A DNA stretch of 64,000 nucleotides from Eubacterium sp. MSJ-33 (lineage in GTDB: Bacteria; Bacillota; Clostridia; Lachnospirales; Lachnospiraceae), in NCBI RefSeq assembly GCF_022174665.1, contig NZ_CP076562.1, positions 870,001 to 934,000 on the forward strand. Reading direction: 5' to 3'. Shown in pieces: positions 29,084-39,920 of this stretch. Each line of letters starts with the position of its first letter. Within the stretch, counting starts at the first letter, position 1. The notes beneath the pieces were generated by a model. The model ran no database searches. It saw only the letters and a list, made by a program, of their open reading frames with translations, and had not been told where the DNA came from. A program made the translations under genes and the position numbers.

Positions 29084-29857
29084 CTACTTCATTCTCTGTC
29101 GCACAACCTCATACGCAAGCACACCAGCCGCCACAGACGCATTCAGAGAGTCTATATCGCCCTTCATCGGAATTGATACGACATAATCACATTTTTCTTT
29201 CACCAAGCGGCTCACACCACTTCCTTCATTCCCGATTACCAATCCAATTGGTCCGGTCAGATTTGCACGATACATCACTTCTCCACCCATATCCGCGCAT
29301 GCAAACCATAAACCTTTCTCCTTTAACTCCTCGATTGTCTTGGCAATATTCGTGACCTTCGCCACCGGTGTATAATGGATCGCACCTGCCGAAGCTTTGA
29401 CAACCGTTGCAGTCAGTCCCACTGCCCGGCGCTTCGGAATAATCACGCCATGTGCCCCACACAGATTGGCAGTACGGATGATTGCCCCTAAATTATGCGG
29501 GTCTTCAATCTCATCTAAGATAAAGATAAACGGATCTTCTCCCTTTTCCTTTGCCACATTCAAAATATCGTCCACTTCCGCATACGAAAATGCCGCTGTA
29601 ATCGCCATTACGCCCTGATGTTTGCGGTCCGGGGACATCTGGTCTAGCTTCTCCTTGCTCACGAAATTAACGATCACATCTTTCTTCTTCGCATCACGCA
29701 GGATAGATGCGATTACGCCATCGCGTAAACCGTCCTGAATATACAGTTTGTCAATCGTCTTTCCGGCACGAAACGCCTCTAACACAGCATTTCTGCCTTC
29801 AATCAGATGATCGTCCTTTTGTTCCTGTTCATTTATGATATTCTTATTCTCACTCAT
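29084..29857 (-). CDS. rlmB: 23S rRNA (guanosine-2'-O)-methyltransferase RlmB
   Basis: 257 residues from ATG 29857 (AAGGAAAACAAA); the open frame extends 17 codons upstream without a good site. The N-terminal substrate-binding domain (LIEGRNAVLEAFRAGKTIDKL) is followed by the SPOUT knot with LDEIEDPHNLGAIIRTA, IGNEGSGVSRLV and IPMKGDIDSLNASVAAGVL. It methylates G2251 in the peptidyl-transferase P loop. Confidence 0.93.
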   Translation of the reverse strand: MSENKNIINEQEQKDDHLIEGRNAVLEAFRAGKTIDKLYIQDGLRDGVIASILRDAKKKDVIVNFVSKEKLDQMSPDRKHQGVMAITAAFSYAEVDDILNVAKEKGEDPFIFILDEIEDPHNLGAIIRTANLCGAHGVIIPKRRAVGLTATVVKASAGAIHYTPVAKVTNIAKTIEELKEKGLWFACADMGGEVMYRANLTGPIGLVIGNEGSGVSRLVKEKCDYVVSIPMKGDIDSLNASVAAGVLAYEVVRQRMK

Positions 29858-29986
29858 TTTGTTTTCCTTCTTCATTTCTACCCGGACATGCTTCACATAT
29901 TTATACACACTTCCTGTTCACCCACATATGATACACATATCCTGCCCGGTCATGCTGCAAATCCGTTATTTCAGTTTTCATCATAC

Positions 29987-30403
29987 CTATGATTCTTTGC
30001 TTTCAAGATACTTACGGATCATGCCATCCACAAAATATTGCAGCCGTTCCATATCACCCTTCAAGTACAGATAGCCATACAGGGCCTCTAATCCGGTTGC
30101 TTTCCGGTACTGTCCCATCGTCGCATTCTTCGCCTTGGAGTGTGTATTCGTATTTCTGCCACGCTTGTAGACATCCAGTTCATCCTCAGACAGTTCTTCC
30201 ATAATCCGGTCAATATAATCTGCCTGATTCACCGCCTTGACGATTTTACTGACTTCCACATGATACTTATGTGGCTGCATATTGGAATGTGTGACGAAAT
30301 ATTTCTTCACAAGCAGATCCAATATACTGTCACCCATATAGGCAAGTGCGAGCGGCGAATACTGATATGCATTTACCGGCTCATTCTTTACGCTCTCTTC
30401 CAT
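29987..30403 (-). CDS. mrnC: Mini-ribonuclease III
   Basis: 138 residues. [18 protein letters not shown] carries the catalytic acidic motif of the RNase III domain, and no dsRNA-binding domain follows, which defines Mini-[19 protein letters not shown] and the ending KYLESKES complete the family pattern. It matures 23S rRNA ends. It overlaps the cysS stop by 16 bases. Confidence 0.93.
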   Translation of the reverse strand: MEESVKNEPVNAYQYSPLALAYMGDSILDLLVKKYFVTHSNMQPHKYHVEVSKIVKAVNQADYIDRIMEELSEDELDVYKRGRNTNTHSKAKNATMGQYRKATGLEALYGYLYLKGDMERLQYFVDGMIRKYLESKES

Positions 30404-31797
30404 CTTACACCTTCTCTGGTATCTTCCAGAATAATTCCCTTCTCTGTAAGCAGATCACGAATCTCGTCTGCTCTTGCAAAGTTCTTTGCCTTTCTGGCTG
30501 CCTGCCGCTCCGCAATCAGATTCTCGATTTCTTCATCCAGAAGAACTTCCTGTTCCTTGATATCAATACCGAGAATATCCATCAACTGCTTCATTGTATC
30601 ATAAAGTTTCTGTGCAAATGCCTTACTTGTCGAACCAACTGCCACATTGGTATTCGCGAATTTTACAAGTTCGAAAATAACAGAGATTGCATCCGCTGTA
30701 TTCAAGTCATCTTCCATTGCATCCTCAAACCGCTTTACATAGGCCGGAATCTCTTCAGCAAGCTTTGTCTCTGCCTCGGTCATCTCGGAAGCTGTGCCGT
30801 TGTTGATTGCCTCTTCTATCTTTGATGCCGAAGTACGGATTCTGTCCAGTCCGTTCTTAGAACTCTCCACAAGGTCTGCAGAGAAGTTAAGCGGACTTCT
30901 GTAATGTGCGGAAAGCATGAAGAAACGGATCACCTGCAAATCATATTTTTCTCCAATCTCTCTTACCGTAAAGAAGTTTCCAAGTGACTTTGACATCTTC
31001 TCATTGTTGATCTTCAAAAATCCATTGTGCATCCAATAACGTGAAAACTCCTTATCGTTAGCTGCCTCACTCTGTGCGATCTCATTTTCATGGTGTGGGA
31101 AGATCAGATCCTCTCCACCTGCATGAATATCAATCACATCGCCAATATATTTCTTGGACATAACGGAACATTCCAGATGCCAGCCAGGTCTTCCATCGCC
31201 CCAAGGAGATGGCCATGATGGTTCGCCTTCTTTCTTCGGTTTCCAGAGTACGAAATCAAGCGGATCTTCCTTCTCATCCTCGCCGGATACAAGAAGTTCA
31301 CGGTTACCTGCACGCAGATCGTCAATATTTTTCTTTGAAAGCTTTCCATAGTCGGAGAACTTTCTTGTACGGAAATATACCGTTCCGTTTACTTCATATG
31401 CATAGCCTTTTTCAATCAAAGTCTCTACCATTGCAATCATATCCGGGATCTCTTCCGTTGCCTTTGGATGTGTCGTTGCCTCCTGTACATGGAGTGCTGC
31501 CATATCCTTTTTACATTCTGCAATGTAACGCTCTGAAATAACGGAGGCATCTACACCTTCCTCATTTGCACGCTTGATAATCTTGTCATCGACATCGGTA
31601 AAGTTCGATACATAATTTACCTCGTAGCCCTTATACTCAAAATATCTGCGCAATGTATCAAATACGATCATCGGTCTTGCATTTCCGATGTGAATATAGT
31701 CATATACGGTTGGTCCACAGACATAGATGCCTACCTTGCCCTCATTAATTGGGTAAAATTCATCCTTATGTCTGGTAAGTGTATTAAAAATCTTCAT
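30388..31797 (-). CDS. cysS: Cysteinyl-tRNA synthetase
   Basis: 469 residues. HIGH motif HIGNARPM near residue 37, zinc-binding region with [10 protein letters not shown] and [21 protein letters not shown] motif [11 protein letters not shown]. The C-terminal anticodon domain includes [19 protein letters not shown] and ends WKRA. Start ATG 31797 follows TAGGAGGAACGAACAGGT. First gene of the cysS-mrnC-rlmB-sigH group. Confidence 0.97.
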   Translation of the reverse strand: MKIFNTLTRHKDEFYPINEGKVGIYVCGPTVYDYIHIGNARPMIVFDTLRRYFEYKGYEVNYVSNFTDVDDKIIKRANEEGVDASVISERYIAECKKDMAALHVQEATTHPKATEEIPDMIAMVETLIEKGYAYEVNGTVYFRTRKFSDYGKLSKKNIDDLRAGNRELLVSGEDEKEDPLDFVLWKPKKEGEPSWPSPWGDGRPGWHLECSVMSKKYIGDVIDIHAGGEDLIFPHHENEIAQSEAANDKEFSRYWMHNGFLKINNEKMSKSLGNFFTVREIGEKYDLQVIRFFMLSAHYRSPLNFSADLVESSKNGLDRIRTSASKIEEAINNGTASEMTEAETKLAEEIPAYVKRFEDAMEDDLNTADAISVIFELVKFANTNVAVGSTSKAFAQKLYDTMKQLMDILGIDIKEQEVLLDEEIENLIAERQAARKAKNFARADEIRDLLTEKGIILEDTREGVRWKRA

Positions 31798-31842
31798 ACC
31801 TGTTCGTTCCTCCTACGATTATTCCATCTGTTTTCTTTTTCA

Positions 31843-31871
31843 AATATGTCATGCAATCTGCGGTTTGTCAA
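31843..31871 (-). promoter_or_regulatory. cysS promoter
   Basis: Minus strand: TTGACA at 31871..31866, 17 bases, CATATT at 31848..31843. The leader is about 40 bases, too short for a T-box. Confidence 0.72.
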
Positions 31872-31879
31872 GCAAAAGC

Positions 31880-33646
31880 TTAATGAGCAAACTGCGAGTT
31901 GTACAAATTCGTATAGAAGCCATTTTGTGCCATGAGCTGCTCATGATTCCCCTTCTCGATGATATTTCCATCCTTCATAACTAAAATCACGTCTGCCTCT
32001 CGAATAGTGGAAAGTCTGTGCGCCACGATAAAGCTTGTTCTGCCCTGCATCATACGATTAAATGCTTTCTGAATCCGAATCTCTGTACGTGTATCAATCG
32101 AAGATGTCGCCTCATCTAATATAAGCATCGGTGGCAACAGAAGCATAACCCGTGTGATACACAAAAGCTGTTTCTGACCCTGTGACAGATTGCCACCATC
32201 CTCGGCGATAACCGTATCATAGCCCTGTGGCAAACGACGGATAAAGCTGTCGGAATGTGCAAGCTTCGCTGCCTGTACAATCTCCTCATCCGTTGCATCC
32301 GGCTTTCCATACGCTATATTCTCACGGATTGTACCGCTCTTTAACCATGTTTCCTGCAATACCATACCATAATTCTGACGCAGGCTGTCTCTCGTCATAT
32401 CTCGGATATCTGTACCATCCACAGAGATTGCCCCCGCATCTACATCGTAAAAACGCATCAACAGATTGATAAGTGTACTCTTTCCACAGCCGGTCGGTCC
32501 GACGATTGCTACACGCATACCAGGCTTTACAGAGAGGTTCAGGTCTGTGATTAGTTTTTTATCCTTCACATATGAGAAGTTTACATCATTAATTTCGATT
32601 GCTCCCTGTGTATCCTTCAACACATGTGCATTCTCTTTCTCCGGTATCTGTGGCGTCTCATCCAAAAGCTCAAACACACGTCCGGCACACGCCATCGCAT
32701 TCTGAAGTTCCGTGATGACATTCGATATCTCATTAAACGGCTTTGTATATTGGTTTGCATAGCTTAAGAAGCATGTAAGCTGTCCAACGGTAAATCCGGT
32801 TGAAATCACGGAAACCGCACCGATGATACCAACTGCCGCATATACAAGGTTGTTGAGAAATCTCGTACATGGATTGACAATGGACGAATAAAAGGTCGCT
32901 GACATACTGTCTTTCTCCAAACGGTCATTGATCTCCCCAAAACGCTCCAACGCTTCATCCTCGTAGCCAAAAGCCTGAACGATCTTCTGCTGCCCGATCA
33001 TCTCATCAACAAGCGATGTGATATCTCCACGTGTCTCAGACTGCCGGTGAAACAGATGATACGTCCGCTTCGCAATGAACGATGCCACAAACAAAGAAAG
33101 CGGTGTCAATACAATCACAACCAAGGCTATCGGTACATTTACGGCTATCATAAATCCAAGCGTTGCAAGAATCGTTACGATTCCGGAGAACAACTGCGTA
33201 AATCCCATCAGAAGTCCGTCTGCAAACTGATCAATATCCGATACGATACGGCTCACGATGTCACCATGTTTGTGTGAGTCGATATAGGAAAGCGGAAGCT
33301 CCTCCATATGATTGAACACTTCAATACGGATATCACGCACAACGGAGTATGTGATATGGTTGTTAATTATATTCATAAACCATTGCGAAAGCACTGTCAC
33401 AACAGTTACCATCAAGAATGTATATATAATGTCTTTGATTCCATCAAAGTCAACCATTCCTTTTCCGACGATCAAATCAATCGCATCACCGGTCAGAATC
33501 GGTGCATACAAGGTAGAAGCAACGGTGATCATCGCACAGATAAAGGAAAAGACGACCAGAATACGATATTTTTTAATATGTGTCAGTACACGTTTTAATA
33601 CGGCTTTGTCAAATCCCTGAAGCTTCTTTTTCTTATCCTTAGGCAT
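31880..33646 (-). CDS. ABC exporter half, canonical ATPase site
   Basis: 588 residues. Six membrane helices (residues ~25-320) with an ATPase domain: Walker A GPTGCGKST, signature LSQGQKQ, Walker B LILDEATSSID with the catalytic Glu present. The fold is the type IV exporter (multidrug/lipid type). It overlaps the upstream exporter gene by eight bases, so the two form a heterodimer such as BmrCD or TM287/288. The substrate cannot be told. Confidence 0.93.
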   Translation of the reverse strand: MPKDKKKKLQGFDKAVLKRVLTHIKKYRILVVFSFICAMITVASTLYAPILTGDAIDLIVGKGMVDFDGIKDIIYTFLMVTVVTVLSQWFMNIINNHITYSVVRDIRIEVFNHMEELPLSYIDSHKHGDIVSRIVSDIDQFADGLLMGFTQLFSGIVTILATLGFMIAVNVPIALVVIVLTPLSLFVASFIAKRTYHLFHRQSETRGDITSLVDEMIGQQKIVQAFGYEDEALERFGEINDRLEKDSMSATFYSSIVNPCTRFLNNLVYAAVGIIGAVSVISTGFTVGQLTCFLSYANQYTKPFNEISNVITELQNAMACAGRVFELLDETPQIPEKENAHVLKDTQGAIEINDVNFSYVKDKKLITDLNLSVKPGMRVAIVGPTGCGKSTLINLLMRFYDVDAGAISVDGTDIRDMTRDSLRQNYGMVLQETWLKSGTIRENIAYGKPDATDEEIVQAAKLAHSDSFIRRLPQGYDTVIAEDGGNLSQGQKQLLCITRVMLLLPPMLILDEATSSIDTRTEIRIQKAFNRMMQGRTSFIVAHRLSTIREADVILVMKDGNIIEKGNHEQLMAQNGFYTNLYNSQFAH

Positions 33647-35375
33647 TCTCCTTCACCTCCTTGTTCTGTGATGCATAGATTTCCTGATATACGGAACAAT
33701 CTTTCATTAACGTATCATGATTGCCAATGCCTGCAATCTTACCATCATCCAAAACAACGATCTTATCTGCATACATAATCGATGATGCACGCTGCGATAC
33801 AAGGAATACGGTTGTGTGATCTGTCTTCTCCTTGATTGCCTTCCGGAGAGCTGCGTCCGTTGCATAGTCAAGTGCGGAAGAACTGTCATCCAGAATCAGG
33901 ATTTCAGGTTTCTTTACAAGCGCACGTGCAATCGTCAGTCTCTGTTTTTGTCCACCGGACAGATTCTTACCACCCTGATTCAGCATAAACTTAATACCGC
34001 CCTCTTTTTGCTGCACAAAATCCTCCGCCTGGGCAATAGAAAGTGCCTCCTCAATTTCCTCTTCCGTTGCGTCTTCCTTTCCCCATCTTATGTTATCTTC
34101 GATTGTTCCCGAGAAAAGCACTGCCTTTTGTGGAACAACACCGATTTTAGAGGTCAACTGCTCTTTCGGATATTTCTTTACATCCACACCATCGATTTTG
34201 ACGCTTCCCTGTGTGCAGTCATAAAAACGAGGAATCAGATTCACAAGTGTGGACTTGCCGGAACCGGTACCACCGATAATACCAATCGTCTCGCCACGTT
34301 TCACCTTCAGGGAAAGTCCCTCGATGGAAGTTTCCTTTGCGTCCGCATAAGTAAGTCCGGCATCCACGAATTCTACCTTTGGAGTTTCTGTACCTGACAC
34401 CTGCTCGACCGATGTTACCGGATATTCCTGGCTGCTTATCGTCTCAAAAATCACGCCCAGACGATTTGCACAGGCAACTGCCTTTGTCTCTGTAATAATC
34501 AGATTTGCAAGCTTCACAAGCTCAATCAGAATCTGTGACATGTAGTTTACAAGCGCATATACTTGTCCCTGCTTTAAAATACCGAGATCAACCTGCTTTG
34601 CACCACCCCAGATCAGCGCCACAATAGACAAATTGATGACTGCATATGTGAGTGGATTTAAGAAAGAAGAAATCTTTCCGACAAAAAGCTGTCCCTTTGT
34701 CAGGGCCTCTGTTACCTCAGCAAATTCTTCTTTTTCCTTCTTCTCCTGATTAAATGCCCGGATGACACGCACACCGGACAGGTTCTCTCTGGACTTCAAT
34801 GTCACCGTGTCAAGCTTACTCTGCACTTTCTTATATAATGGAATGGATACAAGCATAATTCCAAATACAATTACGATCAGAACCGGAAGCGTGATAAAGA
34901 ACACACGTGAGGCCTTTGCATTGACTGTAAATGCCATAATCGTTGCTCCAAACACGATAAAAGGTGAACGCATAAACAAACGCAGGAACATATTGATTCC
35001 CGTCTGTACCTGATTAACGTCACTCGTCATACGCGTAATCAGCGTTGCACTACCAAGCTTGTCAATCTCTGTATAGGAAAGTGTCTCAATATGCTTGAAC
35101 AGGTCATACCGGATTTCCTTTCCGATTCCCATTGCGGTTTTTGCCGAAAAATACTGTGCCGTAATTGAACATCCCAGCCCGATCACGCCAAGCCCGACCA
35201 TGACAAATGCCATCTTATAAATATATGGCTTATCATTTCCTGCGATACCATTATCAATAATTGCTGCCATAACAAGTGGTACTAAAAGCTCGAAGGCAGC
35301 TTCTAACATCTTGAATAACGGTGCTAAAATTGCTTTCCATCTGTAATTTTTGAAATAATGTAGTACTTGTTTCAC
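33639..35375 (-). CDS. ABC exporter half, degenerate ATPase site
   Basis: 578 residues, GTG start 35375 (AAGGAAGAAAAA). Six membrane helices, then Walker A GGTGSGKST, signature LSGGQKQR and Walker B LILDDSSSALD, where Asp replaces the catalytic Glu. One such degenerate half is the rule in heterodimeric exporters. Cotranscribed with 31880..33646. Confidence 0.93.
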   Translation of the reverse strand: MKQVLHYFKNYRWKAILAPLFKMLEAAFELLVPLVMAAIIDNGIAGNDKPYIYKMAFVMVGLGVIGLGCSITAQYFSAKTAMGIGKEIRYDLFKHIETLSYTEIDKLGSATLITRMTSDVNQVQTGINMFLRLFMRSPFIVFGATIMAFTVNAKASRVFFITLPVLIVIVFGIMLVSIPLYKKVQSKLDTVTLKSRENLSGVRVIRAFNQEKKEKEEFAEVTEALTKGQLFVGKISSFLNPLTYAVINLSIVALIWGGAKQVDLGILKQGQVYALVNYMSQILIELVKLANLIITETKAVACANRLGVIFETISSQEYPVTSVEQVSGTETPKVEFVDAGLTYADAKETSIEGLSLKVKRGETIGIIGGTGSGKSTLVNLIPRFYDCTQGSVKIDGVDVKKYPKEQLTSKIGVVPQKAVLFSGTIEDNIRWGKEDATEEEIEEALSIAQAEDFVQQKEGGIKFMLNQGGKNLSGGQKQRLTIARALVKKPEILILDDSSSALDYATDAALRKAIKEKTDHTTVFLVSQRASSIMYADKIVVLDDGKIAGIGNHDTLMKDCSVYQEIYASQNKEVKENA

Positions 35376-35437
35376 TTTTTCTTCCTTTTCTCTTTCCCTT
35401 ATTTTTTATTGACCTTTCAAACAAATTCCCTTAAACT

Positions 35438-35465
35438 ATTATAGACAAGGATTATTCTTTTTCAA
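35438..35465 (-). promoter_or_regulatory. Promoter of the ABC exporter operon
   Basis: Minus strand: TTGAAA at 35465..35460, 16 bases, TATAAT at 35443..35438. On the plus strand an overlapping TTGACC-17-TAAACT (35409..35437) probably serves the DUF1292 gene. Confidence 0.7.
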
Positions 35466-35499
35466 TATAAAATCCAAAAAATGTAAAGGAGTATTTGAT

Positions 35500-35814
35500 A
35501 TGGATGATAAAAACAGACCATTTCCGGTTGACAACACCGATGATGACGACTACGTAGATATGGTATTAGACGATGGTACCGAACTGCATTGCAGTGTAAT
35601 CGCAATCTTCCCGGTCGAAGGTCAACAGTATATCGCATTGCTTCCGGACAAGCTGATTGAAGGCTATGAAGAAGATGATGTATTTCTCTACCGTTATACG
35701 GACAAAGGAGATGACAACATCGAACTTGGCATGATTGATTCCGAAGAGGAATATGAGATTGTTGCCGATGCATTCGATGAGCTTTTGGACAACGAAGCTT
35801 ACGAAGATATGTAA
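35500..35814 (+). CDS. DUF1292 protein
   Basis: 104 residues, very acidic. VDMVLDDGTELHCSVIAIF, YIALLPDKLIEGYEEDDVFLYRY and EEEYEIVADAFDELLD match DUF1292 (YrzB type), a small cytosolic protein of unknown function in Firmicutes. AAAGGAGTATTTGAT precedes the ATG. Confidence 0.92.
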   Translation: MDDKNRPFPVDNTDDDDYVDMVLDDGTELHCSVIAIFPVEGQQYIALLPDKLIEGYEEDDVFLYRYTDKGDDNIELGMIDSEEEYEIVADAFDELLDNEAYEDM

Positions 35815-35844
35815 TTTTTCTGTTTTCGCACGATATAAGACTGA

Positions 35845-35878
35845 GAAACACCCTATCTTTTAGAAAGATGGGTGTTTC
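35845..35878. terminator. Bidirectional terminator between convergent genes
   Basis: GAAACACCC.ATCTTT / AAAGATGGGTGTTTC with loop TAG and one bulged base. TTATTTTTT follows on the plus strand. It ends the DUF1292 gene and meets the helicase gene stop. Confidence 0.85.
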
Positions 35879-37720
35879 TTATTTTTTACCCCATGTAATG
35901 TCCTGGACAAACCGGCTCGGTTCCTTCGCTTTGCCTGCAAGAATCTTCGGCACATAGATATGAAGTTCATGTCTTGCCCGCGTCATTGCCACATAAAACA
36001 TCCGGCGTTCTTCTTCTAATTCAGCTGCCGTTTTTGCCTTTTTATATGGTGTTATCTCCTCCACAGCATCCAGAATGTATACCGTATCAAATTCCAGCCC
36101 TTTCGAGCTGTGCATCGTCATGAGATTCACACCTTTTCGCATATGGTTCTTTTCCTGTTGTTTTATGAGCACTTCCTTATAATCTCCTATAAATGCAAAC
36201 ATCTCTTCATAGCTTTGCATATCCTTGATCATATACGAAAACTCATCAAGCACATCATACATTTCGGAAGCATCCAGCTGCCGATACTCTGCATAAGCTT
36301 TGATATAACCGTCATACCCGACAAAATTGCGGATAAAATTCAGTGCCGGCCACGGGCGCATCTTACTTAACAGTTTCACATCGGCCATCAGTTTATCAAG
36401 ATTTTCAACCAGTGACTCCTTGTTCCGCAATCGGAATCGAAGCTTATCATAATCAACCGGATCTTCCAGCAGAACATCCCGGCTGATATAACGGGATGGC
36501 TTGTTCACAATCCGAAGGAATGTCGCCCGGGACAAATCTCCCATCGCCATACGCATATAATCAAGCACATAACGAACTACAAAATGGTCAAACAGATTCG
36601 GCAATGTATCACTCAATGTATATGGAATATTATATTGATTCAGTTTATAGGCAAGTCTTCTCGGCTGCAGATTCGTACGATATAAAACCGCCTGTCTCTC
36701 ATAATCAATTCCAGCCTGATGCTGTTCCCGTATTCTACGGATGATACATTCATTTTCCTCCGACTCATCCCTCACTGTATGTTTTTGCACGACTCCCGGC
36801 TCTTTCGATTCTGCCTGAAGCAGCTTCTTAAATCTCGTTTTATTTTTTTCAATCACCTGCACAGATGCCTGTACGATTCGAAAATCACACCGGTAATTCT
36901 CACCCAGATATACAATCCTGCATTCCGGGAAATCTTTTCGAAATTGCTGCATGATCTCCGGTCTCGCACCCCGGAATCCATAGACTGACTGATCATCATC
37001 CCCGACAATACATGCATTTTTACGTGGATAGGCAAGCATCCGGAAAATCTCATATTGTATGCGGTTACTGTCCTGAAACTCATCCACCATAATATACGGA
37101 AATAATCTCCGGCATTTCTCTAATATATCCGGTCTTTTGGACAAAAGATCATAGCAAAGCACCATCATATCGTCAAAATCAATCATCTTATATCGTTTCA
37201 TCTGTTCATCCAGTCTACGATATAGCTCACGAAAGGCATACTCCGGCATATCTTTGCTATAATAATTTTCCACATCCATCATATCGCATTTCACAAGACT
37301 TATCTGAGAGACAATGCTGCTAATTATGTCTTCTTTATTCTCATAGCTTATGTTCATAGTCTGTAATAGCTGCTCGATCCATCTTCGTTTTTCTTCTTCG
37401 GAAATCACTTGCAGCATAGATGCCCCATATGCAGTTTTTAAAATCCAATAAAAGATGGAGTGAAAGGTTCCAAACCGAACCGGATATTCTTTACCCGGCG
37501 TCATTTTGCGAAAACGCTGCTGCATCTCGCCCGCTGCCGCCCGTGTAAAGCTTATAACAAGAATATCTGCGGGCGAAACACCCGCAGATTCTATAAGATA
37601 CTTGATTCGTTGTGTAATCACAGTCGTCTTCCCGGAGCCGGGTCCTGCAATTACCATCATAGGTCCATCCACATGCGAAATCGCTGTAGACTGTGCCTCA
37701 TTAAAATTCATATTATGCAT
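35879..37720 (-). CDS. UvrD/PcrA-type ATP-dependent helicase
   Basis: About 613 residues if ATG 37720 (GTGGAGCAA upstream, overlapping the preceding stop) is used. Motif [13 protein letters not shown], motif Ia [10 protein letters not shown], motif [10 protein letters not shown], motif [16 protein letters not shown], motif [14 protein letters not shown], motif [12 protein letters not shown]. This is an SF1A helicase, shorter than PcrA (about 740) and without its C-terminal tail. Role probably in repair. Confidence 0.92.
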   Translation of the reverse strand: MHNMNFNEAQSTAISHVDGPMMVIAGPGSGKTTVITQRIKYLIESAGVSPADILVISFTRAAAGEMQQRFRKMTPGKEYPVRFGTFHSIFYWILKTAYGASMLQVISEEEKRRWIEQLLQTMNISYENKEDIISSIVSQISLVKCDMMDVENYYSKDMPEYAFRELYRRLDEQMKRYKMIDFDDMMVLCYDLLSKRPDILEKCRRLFPYIMVDEFQDSNRIQYEIFRMLAYPRKNACIVGDDDQSVYGFRGARPEIMQQFRKDFPECRIVYLGENYRCDFRIVQASVQVIEKNKTRFKKLLQAESKEPGVVQKHTVRDESEENECIIRRIREQHQAGIDYERQAVLYRTNLQPRRLAYKLNQYNIPYTLSDTLPNLFDHFVVRYVLDYMRMAMGDLSRATFLRIVNKPSRYISRDVLLEDPVDYDKLRFRLRNKESLVENLDKLMADVKLLSKMRPWPALNFIRNFVGYDGYIKAYAEYRQLDASEMYDVLDEFSYMIKDMQSYEEMFAFIGDYKEVLIKQQEKNHMRKGVNLMTMHSSKGLEFDTVYILDAVEEITPYKKAKTAAELEEERRMFYVAMTRARHELHIYVPKILAGKAKEPSRFVQDITWGKK

Positions 37721-38219
37721 TTGCTCCACAACACTTCTTATACTTCTTACCGCTTCCGCAAGGACATGGATCGTTACGTCCAACCTTTGGCGGCTTTACG
37801 ATCGTCTTAGAAGATTTCTGAATCTTATACAACTCTTTTCTTCTCTCAGCAGTCAGAATCTTATCCCACTGTGGAAGTGTATACAACCATTCTGCGTTGC
37901 AGTCTACCATGTTCATATACAACTTCTCCGGATCAAATCCAAGTGCTACCTTTGAATCTTCCTCAAGATCATCAACATTATTCGGAACGATCAAGCTGTC
38001 CTCTATACCATCCAGAAATCCAACCATAAGTTCAATACTCATATTGTATTTTTCAGCCAATTCCTTAACTGTACCACTGACAATCTCAGCCGGTGTTTCT
38101 AATATCTGCTCATAAATTGCTTTTTCTCTCTGAAAATAGTCAAGCCAGAATTCCTTTCCTTCCGGTGTTCTATCATCAAGACTATATGCATGTTCACGCC
38201 ATTTTGCTAATAAACTCAT
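37713..38219 (-). CDS. SEC-C motif protein
   Basis: 168 residues from ATG 38219; the upstream ten codons lack support. The body is helical ([37 protein letters not shown]). The C-terminus is a SecA-type zinc motif, [18 protein letters not shown]. Function unknown; coupled to the helicase gene by an eight-base overlap. Confidence 0.88.
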   Translation of the reverse strand: MSLLAKWREHAYSLDDRTPEGKEFWLDYFQREKAIYEQILETPAEIVSGTVKELAEKYNMSIELMVGFLDGIEDSLIVPNNVDDLEEDSKVALGFDPEKLYMNMVDCNAEWLYTLPQWDKILTAERRKELYKIQKSSKTIVKPPKVGRNDPCPCGSGKKYKKCCGANA

Positions 38220-38280
38220 AACTGTACCTACACAGCCTGTATCCTGCACTGTGCTTTCCTTTCATTTTTTCATCTAACCT

Positions 38281-38309
38281 AGTATAGCAAACCATCCCTT
38301 ATTTTTCAA
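38281..38309 (-). promoter_or_regulatory. Promoter of the SEC-C/helicase operon
   Basis: Minus strand: TTGAAA at 38309..38304, 17 bases, TATACT at 38286..38281. It overlaps the 3' end of the preceding membrane protein gene. Confidence 0.75.
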
Positions 38310-38551
38310 GACCGATTCTGTCTATGATTTTGAAGGACTTTTCCAAGCCAAAGCACCACATAGATCAGAATTGGGACAATCATCAATAAGGCAAGACTCG
38401 GAAGGAAATACCTGCTTCCTGTCACACCTGTCACAATCACCAACCCAATCAATGCTATGATCAAAACGATTCCAACCCACGCCATCGCACGTAAAACCGG
38501 TCGTCTGCGTATACTTTCTTCATATGATTCTGTCTTCTTTTCTTCGTTCAT
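38306..38551 (-). CDS. Two-helix membrane protein
   Basis: 81 residues. Charged N-terminus (MNEEKKTESYEESIRRRP), then helices at about 24-43 and 49-70 and a basic end. It follows the transporter permease gene by 60 bases and may belong to that operon. Function unknown. Confidence 0.75.
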   Translation of the reverse strand: MNEEKKTESYEESIRRRPVLRAMAWVGIVLIIALIGLVIVTGVTGSRYFLPSLALLMIVPILIYVVLWLGKVLQNHRQNRS

Positions 38552-38611
38552 ACTCTACCTTGCCTGTCCTGTTTGCTATTACACATTTTATGCACTTACC
38601 TCTCCTTCGCA

Positions 38612-39901
38612 CTACTCATAGCGAAGTGCATCAATTGGATTTAAGTTGGATGCCTTGACAGATGGAATAAATCCAAACACAATTCCGATTACCATAGAGA
38701 ACACAACCGATACGGCGATTGCAGCTCCACTGATCGCTACCGGCACAGACGCAACATCCGAAATCAGATAAGCAAGTCCAACGCCGGCACCAACACCGAT
38801 AATTCCTCCCATGCTTGTAAGCACAGCTGCCTCTGTCAGAAACTGAAGCAGTATTGCTTTCTTTCTCGCACCGAGCGCTTTCTTCAATCCAATTTCTCTC
38901 GTTCGCTCTGTTACGGATACCAGCATGATATTCATAACACCGATGCCACCAACAAGAAGCGAGATACTTGCGATCCAGATCAACTGCTGACTTGTAGAAG
39001 CACTGACCTCCTGCATCGCCTTTGCTGTCTCCAAAAGATCCTCACTCTTATACTTAAATGACGAGCCGCTATCCTCTGAATCCGAACCATCCTCACTGCT
39101 GGTTACGGGCATATAAGAATTCATAATATCCGCTGTTTTCTTACCAGCATTTGTCATCGCCTCAGTTCCTGCCGGCTTCACAACAATGTTGTATGGTTCA
39201 TCAAACGAGAAAACCAAAGGCCAGTTTACATCTGTAATAAACACCTGACCCGATGTGGTATTTCCATAATAGGTATACCAGTCATTTATGTTGGTTACCT
39301 TCGGGGTAAATCCATCTAACTGCTCAACAACTCCGACAATGATAAACGGCTCCCCTTTGATTTCCAATGTTTTACCAATCGGATTCTCACTTGCAAACAA
39401 AGAATTGGCTGCCACCGTATCAAGGATTACAGATTTTGTATAGTTTGTCCAATCTTTCTCGTCAAACAATCGTCCTGTCTGAACAGTATATCCCATCACA
39501 CTAAAATAATCTTTATCTACACCATAGACCGGTGCATTTCCAAGATCCTTTGTTCCACAGTTAATTCCCTCATACAAAGCACCATAACGGTAAGCTGCCA
39601 CAGCTGTCACCTCATCAATATCCATTATTTGCTTCTTGATATCATCTGTTACCATCGGCATATTCTCCGGTGTAGAAGAATCTCCGGACGAATAGGTCCA
39701 ATCCCCCTGATACAATTTTATATTCACGATATTGTTTCCTGAACCGACCAGATTCTCCTTGATCTGCTCACTTGTTCCCTTGATTGTCGATACGATTGCA
39801 ATAATCGCCGCAATACCTATAATGATGCCTAACATGGTAAGAAGGGAACGCATCTTATGTGCCCAGATACCTTGGAACGATAATCTTATATTTTCTAACA
39901 T
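38612..39901 (-). CDS. ABC transporter permease, MacB/FtsX type
   Basis: 429 residues from ATG 39901 (AAGGAAATCAGTCT). MLENIRLSFQGIWAHKMRSL with helix 1, a periplasmic-type MacB core domain (residues ~45-290), then three helices with VGGIGVMNIMLVSVTERTRE and the ending KASNLNPIDALRYE, all typical of this permease family. Partner of the ATPase 41143..41922. Confidence 0.94.
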   Translation of the reverse strand: MLENIRLSFQGIWAHKMRSLLTMLGIIIGIAAIIAIVSTIKGTSEQIKENLVGSGNNIVNIKLYQGDWTYSSGDSSTPENMPMVTDDIKKQIMDIDEVTAVAAYRYGALYEGINCGTKDLGNAPVYGVDKDYFSVMGYTVQTGRLFDEKDWTNYTKSVILDTVAANSLFASENPIGKTLEIKGEPFIIVGVVEQLDGFTPKVTNINDWYTYYGNTTSGQVFITDVNWPLVFSFDEPYNIVVKPAGTEAMTNAGKKTADIMNSYMPVTSSEDGSDSEDSGSSFKYKSEDLLETAKAMQEVSASTSQQLIWIASISLLVGGIGVMNIMLVSVTERTREIGLKKALGARKKAILLQFLTEAAVLTSMGGIIGVGAGVGLAYLISDVASVPVAISGAAIAVSVVFSMVIGIVFGFIPSVKASNLNPIDALRYE

Positions 39902-39920
39902 AGACTGATTTCCTTTCTTA

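Noticed and set aside
31798..31842. T-box riboswitch upstream of cysS
   Set aside because: The leader between the promoter and the start codon is about 40 bases, far too short, and no T-box sequence is present.
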